Part shown: positions 1-8,249 of the stretch, in pieces
Layout: the number at the start of each line of letters is the position of its first letter
How positions within the stretch are numbered: position 1 is the first letter of the stretch
Assembly (NCBI RefSeq): GCF_000385135.1
Contig: NZ_ARQM01000018.1
Location: 141,466-205,465 of the forward strand
Direction: 5' to 3'
DNA length: 64,000 nucleotides
Origin: Promicromonospora sukumoe 327MFSha3.1
GTDB lineage: Bacteria > Actinomycetota > Actinomycetes > Actinomycetales > Cellulomonadaceae
The notes under the pieces: model-generated
The model's database searches: none
What the model was told of the DNA's origin: nothing
Seen by the model: only the letters and a program-made list of their open reading frames with translations
Translations under genes and position numbers: made by a program

Positions 1-333
1 GACCGGACCGTAGCCGTAGAGGTTGCTCAGCGTCACGAGCACCGCGCCGGAGGTCTCGGCGGCGTGCAGCGCCGCCGCGGCCAGCGGGGGCCAGCCGCGC
101 TTCCACGCCTGGTAGGAGCCGGGGTTGGCGCAGTTGTAGAGCACGCCGGCACCCCGCGCGGCGTCCGCGAGCGCCGTCGCGTCCGTGGCGTCCAGGGCTA
201 CCCGCTCGACGCGGGGGTGCTCGGGGCCGCGGCCCGAGCGGGTCACCACGGCCACGGTGCGCCCGGCGCGGGCGAGGCGGAGGGCGAGCGCGGTGCCGAC
301 GGGCCCGGCGCCGACGACGAGGTGGGTTGCCAT
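1..333 (-). CDS. NAD(P)-dependent epimerase/dehydratase-like protein, N-terminal part (runs off the left edge)
   Basis: The first 111 residues of a minus-strand gene are visible, starting MATHLVVGAGPVGTALALR. GAGPVG near residue 8 is a dinucleotide-binding glycine motif followed by the expected beta-alpha unit. Further on, residues reading YNCANPG and LSNLYGYGP match the substrate-pocket and Ser/Tyr region of extended short-chain (SDR) epimerases. The C-terminal half and the Tyr-x3-Lys motif lie outside the window, so the substrate cannot be inferred. It is transcribed divergently from the galactarate/talarate dehydratase, and the inverted repeat between them could regulate both. Confidence 0.75.
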   Translation of the reverse strand, partial: MATHLVVGAGPVGTALALRLARAGRTVAVVTRSGRGPEHPRVERVALDATDATALADAARGAGVLYNCANPGSYQAWKRGWPPLAAAALHAAETSGAVLVTLSNLYGYGPV

Positions 334-369
334 GCGCCCAGCGTGCCATCGGCACGCGCCGCGATGTAG

Positions 370-394
370 TCATACAGGTTTCGGACTTGTATGA
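370..394. promoter_or_regulatory. Candidate GntR-family operator upstream of the galactarate/talarate dehydratase
   Basis: TCATACA (370-376) and TGTATGA (388-394) form an interrupted palindrome with partly symmetric inner bases. It lies in the divergent intergenic region 34 bp before the dehydratase start. Dyads of this size are typical of FCD-domain GntR repressors, and such a regulator is encoded at 1649-2365. The assignment is inference; no second copy was seen near the gntR gene itself. Confidence 0.45.
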
Positions 395-427
395 TTGCAA
401 GCGAACATCCCGCCGCAAAGGAGCGCC

Positions 428-1561
428 ATGACGTACCAGCCCGACGCCATCCGGACCGTGCAGCTCTCGACTGTCACGCTGCCGCTGGCCACCGCGATCT
501 CCGACGCCAAGGTCTTCACCGGCCGGCAGAAGCCGATGACCGAGGTCGTCTTCCTGTTCGCGGAGATCACCACCGAGCAGGGGTTCGAGGGCCTCGGCTT
601 CTCCTACTCCAAGCGCGCCGGCGGCCCCGCGCAGTACGCGCACGCCAAGGAGGTGGCGCAAGCCGCGATCGGCGAGGACCCGAACGACATCGCCAAGCTG
701 TACACGAAGCTGCTGTGGGCGGGCGCGTCGGTCGGCCGCTCCGGCGTCGCGACCCAGGCCCTGGCCGCCATCGACATCGCCCTGTACGACCTCAAGGCCA
801 AGCGCGCGGGCCTGCCGCTCGCCAAGCTGCTCGGCGCGCACCGCGACTCGGTGCGCACGTACAACACCTCGGGCGGGTTCCTCAACGCGAGCATCGAGGA
901 GGTCAAGGAGCGCGCGAGCCGGTCGATCGCCGAGGGCATCGGCGGCATCAAGATCAAGGTCGGCCTGCCGGACAACCGGCGCGACCTGGAGCGCGTCGCC
1001 GCCGTCCGCGAGCACATCGGCGCCGACGTGCCGCTCATGGTCGACGCCAACCAGCAGTGGGACCGCACCACCGCGCTGCGCATGGGCCGGCGCCTGGAGG
1101 AGTTCGACCTCGTCTGGATCGAGGAGCCGCTGGACGCGTACGACGCCGAGGGCCACGCCGCGCTCGCCGCCGCCCTGGACACGCCGATCGCCACCGGCGA
1201 GATGCTGGCCTCCGTGGCCGAGCACGAGCGGCTCATCGCGACCCGCGCGTGCGACATCATCCAGCCGGACGCCCCGCGCGTCGGCGGGATCACGCAGTTC
1301 CTGCGCCTGCTCACGCTCGCCGACCAGGCCGGCCTGGACCTCGCGCCGCACTTCGCGATGGAGATCCACCTGCACCTGGCGGCCACCTACCCGCGCGAGC
1401 CCTGGGTGGAGCACTTCGACTGGCTCGACCCGCTGTTCAACGAGCGGCTGGAGACCAAGGACGGCCGCATGCTCGTCCCCGACCGCCCCGGCCTGGGCGT
1501 CACGTTCAGCGAGCAGGCCCGCGCCTGGACCACGGACAGCGCCACCTTCGGCCCGGCCTGA
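428..1561 (+). CDS. Galactarate / L-talarate dehydratase (enolase superfamily)
   Basis: 377-residue member of the mandelate-racemase branch of the enolase superfamily; it would remove water from galactarate or L-talarate to give a 5-keto-4-deoxy sugar acid. The KIK pair (K175, K177), metal ligands D206, E232 and E258, and the D281/H308 dyad have the same spacing, shifted by 20, as K195/K197, D226/E252/E278 and D301/H328 of the Salmonella TalrD/GalrD enzyme as I recall them. The ATG at 428 is preferred over upstream codons because AAAGGAG lies at 417-423. The gene is followed by a long hairpin and its probable GntR regulator. Substrate choice within the subfamily is inferred from residues and neighbours. 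Confidence 0.85.
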   Translation: MTYQPDAIRTVQLSTVTLPLATAISDAKVFTGRQKPMTEVVFLFAEITTEQGFEGLGFSYSKRAGGPAQYAHAKEVAQAAIGEDPNDIAKLYTKLLWAGASVGRSGVATQALAAIDIALYDLKAKRAGLPLAKLLGAHRDSVRTYNTSGGFLNASIEEVKERASRSIAEGIGGIKIKVGLPDNRRDLERVAAVREHIGADVPLMVDANQQWDRTTALRMGRRLEEFDLVWIEEPLDAYDAEGHAALAAALDTPIATGEMLASVAEHERLIATRACDIIQPDAPRVGGITQFLRLLTLADQAGLDLAPHFAMEIHLHLAATYPREPWVEHFDWLDPLFNERLETKDGRMLVPDRPGLGVTFSEQARAWTTDSATFGPA

Positions 1562-1576
1562 CCGACCGCACCCTCG

Positions 1577-1624
1577 ACGTGTCAGACGTACAGGACCCCC
1601 GAGGGATCTGTACGTCTGACACGT
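1577..1624. terminator. Family B long hairpin, copy 1
   Basis: Two perfect 17-bp arms (1577-1593 and 1608-1624) containing GTCAGACGTACAG enclose a 14-nt loop with an inner CCC/GGG pairing. It lies between the dehydratase stop and the gntR start. Nearly the same arms recur at 53124-53169, and a variant at 25201-25254. No T-tract follows. A terminator role is inferred from the position. Confidence 0.65.
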
Positions 1625-1648
1625 TGGGTCAGATGGGAGCATGAGCCC

Positions 1649-2365
1649 ATGGCCCAGACCCTGAGCGGCACCCTCGTGGAGACGCTGCGCGCGCGCATCG
1701 TCAACGGCGACATCGCCCCCGGCGAGAAGCTGCCGAGCGAGCCGCGCCTCGCCGTCGAGCACCAGGTCAGCCGCACCGTGGTCCGGGAGGCCATCGCGCG
1801 CCTCAACCTGGAGGGCCTGGTCCACACCCGGCGCGGCAGCGGCAGCTACGCCCTGACCCCGCCCACCGAGGACGACGACGGCGCGCCCGTCGCCCGGTCC
1901 CTCGCCGACCGGCTCGCGCTGGTGGAGTACCGCATCGCGCTGGAGACCGAGGCCGCGGCGCTGGCCGCCGTCCGGCGCACGCCCGCGCAGCTCGCGGCGC
2001 TCGCCGACCGGCTGGGCGCGCTCGCGTCGTCCGACGGGCACCCTGCCACCGCGATGCAGCACGACTTCGCGTTCCACCGCCTCGTCGCGGAGGCCGCGGG
2101 CAACAGGTTCCTCCTGGAGGCGCTGGACCGGCTGGGCCCGCAGATGATCGCGATGCCCCGCGGCCGCCTCGACCGCCACACCGACGACGAGGCGCTGCCG
2201 ACCGACGGGCACCGCGACGCCGGCCGCTTCACCGCCGTCGTCCAGGAGCACCAGGCCATCCTGGACGCCCTCGACGCGAAGGACCCGCAGGCCGCGGCTG
2301 CGGCCATGCGGGTCCACCTGACGTCGTCCCGCCGCCGCCTGGAGACGGAGTCGGGAAGTCGTTGA
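1649..2365 (+). CDS. GntR-family transcriptional regulator with FCD domain
   Basis: 238 residues. The N-terminal winged helix runs from about residue 5 to 70 (PGEKLPSEPRLA, SRTVVREAIARL, RRGSGSYAL). The all-helical FCD ligand domain follows from about residue 90 (VEYRIALETEAAALAA, DFAFHRLVAEAAGN, HQAILDALDAKDP with the metal-ligand His residues). FadR-subfamily proteins of this kind repress sugar-acid catabolism until an acid ligand binds. Its place after the aldarate dehydratase fits a regulator of the 428-1561 gene and perhaps of the tct operon. The stop codon lies in the left arm of the family D hairpin at 2361. Confidence 0.88.
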   Translation: MAQTLSGTLVETLRARIVNGDIAPGEKLPSEPRLAVEHQVSRTVVREAIARLNLEGLVHTRRGSGSYALTPPTEDDDGAPVARSLADRLALVEYRIALETEAAALAAVRRTPAQLAALADRLGALASSDGHPATAMQHDFAFHRLVAEAAGNRFLLEALDRLGPQMIAMPRGRLDRHTDDEALPTDGHRDAGRFTAVVQEHQAILDALDAKDPQAAAAAMRVHLTSSRRRLETESGSR

Positions 2366-2421
2366 CCACAGCAGCTGCTGCCAGGCGGGACGGCCTCCTG
2401 GCAGCAGCTGCTGTGGTCAAC
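2361..2421. terminator. Family D long hairpin, copy 1 (between convergent gntR and uspA)
   Basis: Perfect 25-bp arms at 2361-2385 and 2397-2421 (core GACCACAGCAGCTGCTGCC) with an 11-nt loop. The TGA of gntR (2363-2365) is part of the left arm. Convergent genes on both sides suggest a two-way terminator. Related copies are at 12217 and 60070. Confidence 0.7.
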
Positions 2422-2460
2422 ACCGCGCCCGCCGGGCGGCAGGGCGGCCGACGGCGGCCG

Positions 2461-2856
2461 TCAGCGCGGCGGCTTGACCGCCAGCACCGGGCGGTCGGCC
2501 TGGAGCAGGATGCGCTGCGCCACCGAGCCCATGATGAACTTGCCGACCGTGCTGCGGCGGCGCAGGCCGATCACGATCAGCGAGGCGTCGTGCTGGTCGG
2601 CGAGGTCCAGGATCTCGTCGGTGAAGTCGTCCCGGTGCGTGCCGCGCACCACCTTGGCCGCCACGCCCGCCGCGGCGGCCAGCTCGACCACCCGGTCCAG
2701 GTCCTCCTCGGCGGCCACGGTGGTCTCGACCACCGCGCCCTCGCGTGCCGAGTTGACGACCAGGAGGTCCTCGCCCCTCAGCCCGGCCTCGGCGACCGCC
2801 GCCTGGACGGCGGCCTCCCCCGCGGGCGTGGGCACGTAGCCGACGACGATGCTCAT
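2461..2856 (-). CDS. Universal stress protein (UspA family)
   Basis: 131-residue single-domain Usp protein. It begins MSIVVGYVPTPAG and ends with the nucleotide-binding signature spread over VIGLRRRSTVGKF and MGSVAQRILLQADRPVLAV. Its start codon overlaps the TctA stop (2853-2856), so it is the last, translationally coupled gene of the tctCBA transcript. Usp proteins coupled to transporters often adjust transport by binding ATP or AMP; that role here is inference. Confidence 0.9.
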   Translation of the reverse strand: MSIVVGYVPTPAGEAAVQAAVAEAGLRGEDLLVVNSAREGAVVETTVAAEEDLDRVVELAAAAGVAAKVVRGTHRDDFTDEILDLADQHDASLIVIGLRRRSTVGKFIMGSVAQRILLQADRPVLAVKPPR

Positions 2857-4418
2857 ACGGACTCTTCCTCTCGGTTCTTCGCCGACGCACCGTCGGACGA
2901 CCCATCAGCCGCTGCCGTGGCACCGGCCGGCACCGCCGCCCGCCGCTCACGGACGGCACGGATCAGGGGCAGCACGGCCACCACCACGAACACCACCAGC
3001 AGCGTCGCGGAGATGGGCCGGGTGAAGAACCCGGCGGCCGACCCGTCGAACATCAGCAGCGAGCGCCGCAGACTGGACTCCAGGAGCGAGCCCAGCACGA
3101 ACGCCAGGACGAGCGGCCCCGGCTCGAAGCCGAACTTCTTCATCAGGTACCCGACGGCCCCGAAGACGACGACCAGCAGGACGTCGAACACGGAGTTGTT
3201 GATGGTGTACGCGCCGATCATGGTGATCAGGGCCGTGACCGGCGCCAGGATGGCCGCGCGCACCCGCAGGATGCGGACGAACACTCCGACCAGCGGGATC
3301 GACATGATCAGCAGCAGCACGTTGCCGATGTACATCGAGTTGACGACGCCCCAGAACAGCTCGGGGTGCTCGGACACGAGCTGCGGGCCGGGCGTGATGC
3401 CCTGGATGAGCAGCGCGCCGAACATGAGCGCCATCGTCGCGTTGGCGGGGATGCCGAGCGTGAGCAGCGGGATGAACGAGCTGGTGGCGGCGGCGTTGTT
3501 CGCCGTCTCCGGCCCGGCCACGCCCTCGATGGCGCCCTTGCCGAACCGGCTCGGGTCCTTGGCGCGCTTCTTCTCGGCCGCGTAGGCGGCCATGGAGGCG
3601 ATGGTCGCGCCACCGCCGGGCAGGATGCCGAGGAAGAACCCGAGCACCGACCCGCGGGTGACGGCGCCCGACGACTCCTTGAGGTCCTTGCGCGACGGCC
3701 AGACGTTGGCGACCTTGCCGGGCGCGTGCACGGCGCGGTGCCGCTCCTCCAGGTTGTAGAGGATCTCGCCGAGGCCGAACAGGCCCATCGCGACGGGCAC
3801 GAAGTCGATGCCGTCGGCCAGGCTCAGGCTGTCGAACGTGAAGCGTTCGGCGCCCGTGAAGGCGTCGCGCCCGACGGTGGCCAGCAGCAGGCCGATCGCC
3901 GCGGCGATGAGCGCCTTGACCTTGGCGCCGGACGCGATGGTCGAGACCAGCAGGATGCCGAGCAGGGCCAGGGCGGCGTACTCGGGCGGCCCGAAGTCGA
4001 GGGCGAAGCCCGCCACGACCGGGGCCAGGAACGTCAGTCCGACGATGGCGACGGTGCCACCGATGAACGACCCGACGGCGGCGACGCCGAGCGCCGTGCC
4101 GGCCTTGCCCTTCCTGGCGAGCGCATGCCCGTCCAGGACCGTGACCACCGAGCTGGCCTCGCCCGGAAGGCGCAGCAGCACGGACGTGATGGTGCCGCCG
4201 TACTGGGCGCCGTAGAAGATCCCGGCGAGCATGATGATGGCGGTGACCGGCTCCACGCCGTAGGTGAGCGGGAGCAGGATGGCGATGGTGGCCGCCGGGC
4301 CGAGACCCGGCAGCACCCCGATGAGCATGCCGATGACCACCCCGACGAGGCAGTACAGCAGGTTCGTCGGTTCGAGCACGACGGCGAACCCGGCGGCTAC
4401 GTTCTGCAGTGATTCCAC
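2853..4418 (-). CDS. tctA: Tripartite tricarboxylate transporter, large membrane subunit TctA
   Basis: 521 residues with about 10-12 hydrophobic segments, matching the 500-residue TctA family. Signature stretches are visible: GVLPGLGPAATIAILLPLT near residue 35-55, FYGAQYGGTITSVLLRLPGE, and GFFLGILPGGGATIASMAAY in the middle. TctA forms the conducting channel, which works with TctB and the periplasmic binder TctC to import carboxylates using an ion gradient. The genes are ordered tctC-tctB-tctA-uspA on the minus strand. Given the neighbours, an aldarate or related sugar acid is the likely cargo; this is inference. Confidence 0.92.
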   Translation of the reverse strand: MESLQNVAAGFAVVLEPTNLLYCLVGVVIGMLIGVLPGLGPAATIAILLPLTYGVEPVTAIIMLAGIFYGAQYGGTITSVLLRLPGEASSVVTVLDGHALARKGKAGTALGVAAVGSFIGGTVAIVGLTFLAPVVAGFALDFGPPEYAALALLGILLVSTIASGAKVKALIAAAIGLLLATVGRDAFTGAERFTFDSLSLADGIDFVPVAMGLFGLGEILYNLEERHRAVHAPGKVANVWPSRKDLKESSGAVTRGSVLGFFLGILPGGGATIASMAAYAAEKKRAKDPSRFGKGAIEGVAGPETANNAAATSSFIPLLTLGIPANATMALMFGALLIQGITPGPQLVSEHPELFWGVVNSMYIGNVLLLIMSIPLVGVFVRILRVRAAILAPVTALITMIGAYTINNSVFDVLLVVVFGAVGYLMKKFGFEPGPLVLAFVLGSLLESSLRRSLLMFDGSAAGFFTRPISATLLVVFVVVAVLPLIRAVRERRAAVPAGATAAADGSSDGASAKNREEESV

Positions 4419-4453
4419 GTGCGTTTCCCTTGCGGATCAGACCTGCGGTGCGG

Positions 4454-5053
4454 TCAGAAGAGGTGCGGGACGTTGGTGCCGAGCGCCCCGACGAAGACCC
4501 CGTACAGCACCCCGACCACGAGCACCGAGTACAGGACGGCGGAGCGCCAGGACTCGCCGCCGAGGAACTTCATCCAGACGAGGCTCAGCACCAGGGCGGG
4601 GATCTCGAAGCCGATCACCGGCAGCAGCGCCACGAGCCCCAGCAGGGTCGCGAGTCCCACCAGGGAGAGCCACGAGTACCGGGAGAACTTCTCGCCGTCG
4701 CCACCCCGGCGTCCGATGAACACCTGGGCCAGCGACAGGACGATCACGGCGACGCTGATCGCCAGCGGCCACAGGCCCGCGCCCGGCTGGTTCAGGGTGC
4801 CGAGGCCCAGGCCGAGCGCCGTCACCGCCCCGAGGACGCCGATGCCGGCCGTCACCAGGCCGGCCGCGAGGTTCGCGACCGGGCCGGCGGGCGGCGGGGC
4901 GTCCTCGGCCCACTCCTCGGCCAGCGCCTGGGCCGGGTCGGCGGGCGCGACGGCCGCGGCGCCGTCCGCCCCGCCGGCACCCGCGCCGTCCGAGCCGTCC
5001 GGCCTGCCGTTCGAGCTGCCGTCCACGCGTGCCTCCTTGGTTGCCGTTGCCAC
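4454..5053 (-). CDS. tctB: Tripartite tricarboxylate transporter, small membrane subunit TctB
   Basis: 199 residues from a GTG start. An Ala/Gly/Pro-rich cytoplasmic N-terminus of about 60 residues precedes four hydrophobic segments (LVTAGIGVLGAVTALGLGLG, LWPLAISVAVIVLSLAQVFIG, LVGLATLLGLVALLPVIGF, VLYSVLVVGVLYGVFVGALG), the usual TctB topology. It lies 6 bp after tctC and 35 bp before tctA. The long N-terminal extension is longer than in most homologues I know. Confidence 0.85.
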   Translation of the reverse strand: MATATKEARVDGSSNGRPDGSDGAGAGGADGAAAVAPADPAQALAEEWAEDAPPPAGPVANLAAGLVTAGIGVLGAVTALGLGLGTLNQPGAGLWPLAISVAVIVLSLAQVFIGRRGGDGEKFSRYSWLSLVGLATLLGLVALLPVIGFEIPALVLSLVWMKFLGGESWRSAVLYSVLVVGVLYGVFVGALGTNVPHLF

Positions 5054-5059
5054 GAGGGA

Positions 5060-6079
5060 TCAGCCCTCTGCGAGGCTGATGTCGTACTCCTCGGTGAGCG
5101 CCTTGTACTTGTCGGCGAGCTCGGTCCACTCGGTGGTGACCTCTTCGCCCGAGATCTCGTGCGGCGTCAGCAGGTTGTTCTCGTTGAACGAGGTGTAGGT
5201 GTCCGAGGCGATGGCGGCGTCGATCGACTCGACGAGCCGGGCCTTGACGTCCTCGGGCAGCCCCTTGGGCGCGGCCAGCGCGCGGTACTGCGAGACCGGG
5301 ACGTCGTAGCCCTCCTCGACGGCCGTCGGCACGTCGGGCAGGAACTGGTTGCGCTCGGCCGAGAAGGCCAGCAGCGGCACCACCTTGCCGGCGTCGATCT
5401 GCGGCTTGGCCTCGCCGAGCTGCACCGTGGCCACCTGCACCTGGTCGCCGACGACGGCGGTCAGCGCGGGCGAGCCCGAGTCGAACGGGACGGGCGTGCC
5501 GTCGATCTCGGCCTGCGCGAACAGCGCGGCCTGCGCGAGCTGCGAGCCGGTGCCCACGCCCGTGGTGCCGTACTTGATGTCGCCGGACGCGCCCTTGAGG
5601 TCGTCCAGGTTCTCGAACCCGGAGTCCACGCTGGCCAGCAGCACGTAGTCGTCCTGCGAGAGGCCCTTGATCACGTCGAGGTCGGCCAGGTCCACGGCCT
5701 CGTCCTCGGACACCGCGAGCGGCGTGATCGTGATGAGGGAGGCGTTCAGCAGCACCAGCTCGTACCCGTCGGCCGGCTTGCCCGCGACCTCCTCGGTCGC
5801 GACGGCGCCGTTGGCCCCGGCCCGGTTGACGACGGGGACCGCGACGCCGAGGTCCTCGGCCATGCCCTCGGCCACGGCGCGGGCGATGAGGTCGGTCGAA
5901 CCGCCGGCGTCCTGCCCCACGGTGATGGTCACCGGGCCGGACGGGAAGTCCTCGCCCTCGCCGCCCCCGGCGGCGCCCACGTTGCCGCCGCAGGCGGCGA
6001 GCGTCAGGGCCGCGGCCGCGGCGGTGGCACCCAGGGCGACACGGCGGAGGCGGGGGCTACGGCGGTCAGGAGTTGTCAT
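5060..6079 (-). CDS. tctC: Tripartite tricarboxylate transporter, substrate-binding lipoprotein TctC
   Basis: 339 residues. Arg-rich N-terminus, a hydrophobic stretch and an LAAC lipobox (Cys about residue 30) predict an extracellular lipoprotein anchored to the membrane. The mature part has the TctC/Bug fold features: VTITVGQDAGGSTDLIARAV, VPVVNRAGANGAVATEEVAG and DIKYGTTGVGTGSQLA. The ATG at 6079 is chosen because a GAGGAGAG Shine-Dalgarno sequence lies just upstream; a GTG lies directly before it. It is divergent from the LysR gene, which may control it. The ligand is unknown, but sugar-acid genes surround it. Confidence 0.9.
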   Translation of the reverse strand: MTTPDRRSPRLRRVALGATAAAAALTLAACGGNVGAAGGGEGEDFPSGPVTITVGQDAGGSTDLIARAVAEGMAEDLGVAVPVVNRAGANGAVATEEVAGKPADGYELVLLNASLITITPLAVSEDEAVDLADLDVIKGLSQDDYVLLASVDSGFENLDDLKGASGDIKYGTTGVGTGSQLAQAALFAQAEIDGTPVPFDSGSPALTAVVGDQVQVATVQLGEAKPQIDAGKVVPLLAFSAERNQFLPDVPTAVEEGYDVPVSQYRALAAPKGLPEDVKARLVESIDAAIASDTYTSFNENNLLTPHEISGEEVTTEWTELADKYKALTEEYDISLAEG

Positions 6080-6170
6080 CACAGCTCTCCTCGTTGAGAT
6101 CTTCGACGGGCATCTGCCGGTCGGGCGTTGAGCATAGGAAGCCCATACGATGCCTGTCTAAGCCTCTTAC

Positions 6171-6195
6171 TGCATTGCTTGATACTCGGAATGCA
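6171..6195. promoter_or_regulatory. Candidate LysR-type operator in the tctC-lysR divergent region
   Basis: TGCATT (6171-6176) and AATGCA (6190-6195) form an interrupted dyad with a 13-nt spacer, centred between the divergent starts of tctC and the LysR gene. LysR regulators bind dyads of this kind next to their own gene. The assignment comes from position and symmetry only. Confidence 0.4.
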
Positions 6196-6216
6196 TCAGT
6201 TCCCGGAAAGGCCATC

Positions 6217-7095
6217 GTGTACACCCTCGATCAGGTCCGCTGCTTCCTCGCCGTCGCGGAAGAGCTCCACTTCGGCCGCGCGGCGGAACGACTCAACATG
6301 ACCCAGCCGCCCCTGAGCCGCCAGGTCCAGAAGCTGGAACGCGCCGTCGGCGTCCCCCTGCTGGAGCGCGACAACCGGCACGTCGAGCTGACGACGGCCG
6401 GCACCGTGTTCCTCGAGGAGGCCCGGCGCCTGCTGACCGCCGCCGACGCCGCCCCCGCCCTGGCCCGCAAGATCGCCGCGGGCCGCGCGGGCGTGCTGCG
6501 CCTCGGGTTCACCGCCGCCTCGGGGTTCAGCCTGCTGGGCACGCTGGTGCAGGAGATCACCGACTTCATGCCCGACGTCGACCTGGACCTCCAGGAGCTG
6601 GTGACGATCGAGCAGATCGAGGCGATCCGCCGCGGCGAGCTCGACCTGGCGCTCGGCCGGCCACCGTTCGACCAGGAGAGCTTCGACTCCCGGCTCCTGC
6701 TGTCCGAGGACCTCGTGCTCGCCGTGCCGCCCGGCCACGCGCTGACCCGCCTGGACCGTCCCGTGACCGCCGCCGACCTGCGCGACCAGCCCGTCGTCGG
6801 CCACCATCCCACCAAGGCGCGGTACTTCTACGACATGGTGGTGCGGTACATCGCCGTCGAGCACGGCAACGTGGTGCACGTCGTCAGCCAGATCCTGACG
6901 ATGTGCTCGCTGGTCGCCGCCGGGCGCGGCGTGGCGTTCGTCCCGGAGTCGGCGCGCCTGCTGGGGCTGCCGGGCGTGACGTTCGTGGAGCTCGACGTGC
7001 CGCACGGCGTCGTCGAGCTGCACGCCATCTGGGACCGGAGCTCGAAGAACCCGGCCCTGCACGAGTTCCTGCGCTACCTCCACCCCTCGTCCTGA
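6217..7095 (+). CDS. LysR-family transcriptional regulator
   Basis: 292 residues. An N-terminal winged helix (YTLDQVRCFLAVAEELHFGRAAERLNMTQPPLSRQVQKLE, given here in pieces: LHFGRAAERLNMTQPPLSRQ) is followed by a linker helix and a two-lobed effector domain (VLRLGFTAASGFSLLG onward). The GTG at 6217 is chosen over upstream ATGs because GGAAAGG sits 7 nt before it and LysR proteins normally start just before this motif. It is divergent from tctC and upstream of the dehydratase/dehydrogenase genes, so it may respond to an aldarate intermediate; the effector is inferred. Confidence 0.88.
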   Translation: MYTLDQVRCFLAVAEELHFGRAAERLNMTQPPLSRQVQKLERAVGVPLLERDNRHVELTTAGTVFLEEARRLLTAADAAPALARKIAAGRAGVLRLGFTAASGFSLLGTLVQEITDFMPDVDLDLQELVTIEQIEAIRRGELDLALGRPPFDQESFDSRLLLSEDLVLAVPPGHALTRLDRPVTAADLRDQPVVGHHPTKARYFYDMVVRYIAVEHGNVVHVVSQILTMCSLVAAGRGVAFVPESARLLGLPGVTFVELDVPHGVVELHAIWDRSSKNPALHEFLRYLHPSS

Positions 7096-7124
7096 CCCCA
7101 TGCGATAGCTGAGCGATGCAGTTG

Positions 7125-7146
7125 CGGCATGAGTTGATGCCGTTTT
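7125..7146 (+). terminator. Short intrinsic terminator after the lysR gene
   Basis: CGGCAT (7125-7130) pairs with ATGCCG (7137-7142) around a 6-nt loop and is followed by TTTT. It lies 30 bp past the lysR stop. It is one of the few hairpins in the window with a T-run. Confidence 0.6.
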
Positions 7147-7244
7147 GGGCTTGGACAGGCATCGTGGACGGTTCTTACCGTGGCCGCGAGAACCTAGCCG
7201 ATCAGCATGTCATCGCCGACGTCTGTCACAGGAGGGGGCCACCC

Positions 7245-8207
7245 TTGGCCACGTATGCACCCCAGGAGCTCGCCGTCGCCCTCAAGGACGGGCTGCTGTC
7301 GTTCCCCGTCACGCCGTTCACCGCGGACGGGCGGATCGACGAGGAGCGCTACCGCGACCACATCGACTGGCAGTCGAGCTTCCGGATCGGCGGCCTGTTC
7401 GCCGCCGGCGGCACGGGCGAGGGCTTCAGCCTGACGCCGCAGGAGTCCGCCGAGGTGGTGCGGCTCGCCGTCGAGACCGCCGCCGGCCGCACGCCGGTGC
7501 TCGGCAGCGCGGGCGGCAACACCGCCCAGGCGATCCAGAACGCGCGCGCCGCGCAGGACGCCGGCGCCGAGGGGCTGCTGCTCCTGCCGCCGTACCTCAC
7601 CGAGGCCGACCAGGACGGCCTGCTGGAGCACGCCTCCGCCGTCTGCGCCGCGACCGACCTCGGCGTCATCGTCTACAACCGCGGCAACGCGATCTACTCC
7701 GCGCGGACCGTGGCGCGGCTGGCCGAGCGCCACCCCAACTTCATCGGGTTCAAGGACGCGATCGGCGACATCGAGCACCTCACGCGCGTCTACGCCGCCA
7801 ACGGCGACCGCCTGTTCTACCTGGGCGGGCTGCCCACCGCCGAGACCTACGCCCTGCCGCTGCTGCAGCTCGGCATGAGCACGTACTCGTCGGCCATGTA
7901 CAACTTCGTGCCCGAGTTCGCCCTGGAGTTCTACCACGACGTGCGGGCGCAGGACCACGCGGCGGTCACGGAGAAGCTGCGCCGGTTCGTGCTGCCCTAC
8001 CTCGACATCCGCGACCGCACCAAGGGGTACGGCGTCTCGATCGTCAAGGGCGGCATGAAGGCGATCGGCCGCGACATGGGCAGCGTGCGCGCGCCCCTGC
8101 AGGACCTCACCGACCAGGACCTCGCGGACCTCGGCGCCCTGATCGACGCCGCCGGGGTGCGCCCCGCCGCGGCCGCGACCGCCGCCGTCGACACGCTGGC
8201 CGGCTGA
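7245..8207 (+). CDS. kdgD: 5-dehydro-4-deoxyglucarate dehydratase (DHDPS/NAL superfamily)
   Basis: 320 residues. It catalyses dehydration and decarboxylation of 5-keto-4-deoxyglucarate to 2-oxoglutarate semialdehyde. TIM-barrel features of the DHDPS family are visible: [26 protein letters not shown], Tyr144 in [10 protein letters not shown], and Schiff-base Lys170 in [10 protein letters not shown]. The TTG at 7245 is the best start: AGGAGG lies at 7230-7235 and homologues begin close to this point, although the frame stays open upstream. It heads a tightly packed set with the semialdehyde dehydrogenase, glucarate dehydratase and an exporter. Confidence 0.85.
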   Translation: MATYAPQELAVALKDGLLSFPVTPFTADGRIDEERYRDHIDWQSSFRIGGLFAAGGTGEGFSLTPQESAEVVRLAVETAAGRTPVLGSAGGNTAQAIQNARAAQDAGAEGLLLLPPYLTEADQDGLLEHASAVCAATDLGVIVYNRGNAIYSARTVARLAERHPNFIGFKDAIGDIEHLTRVYAANGDRLFYLGGLPTAETYALPLLQLGMSTYSSAMYNFVPEFALEFYHDVRAQDHAAVTEKLRRFVLPYLDIRDRTKGYGVSIVKGGMKAIGRDMGSVRAPLQDLTDQDLADLGALIDAAGVRPAAAATAAVDTLAG

Positions 8208-8249
8208 CCGAACGTCCTCGGCTGACCCGAACGTCCTAGGAGACACTCC

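Noticed and set aside
6073..6216. N-terminal extension of the LysR protein from upstream ATGs
   Set aside because: The extension has no LysR character, the GTG at 6217 has a proper ribosome binding site, and the LysR helix begins there.
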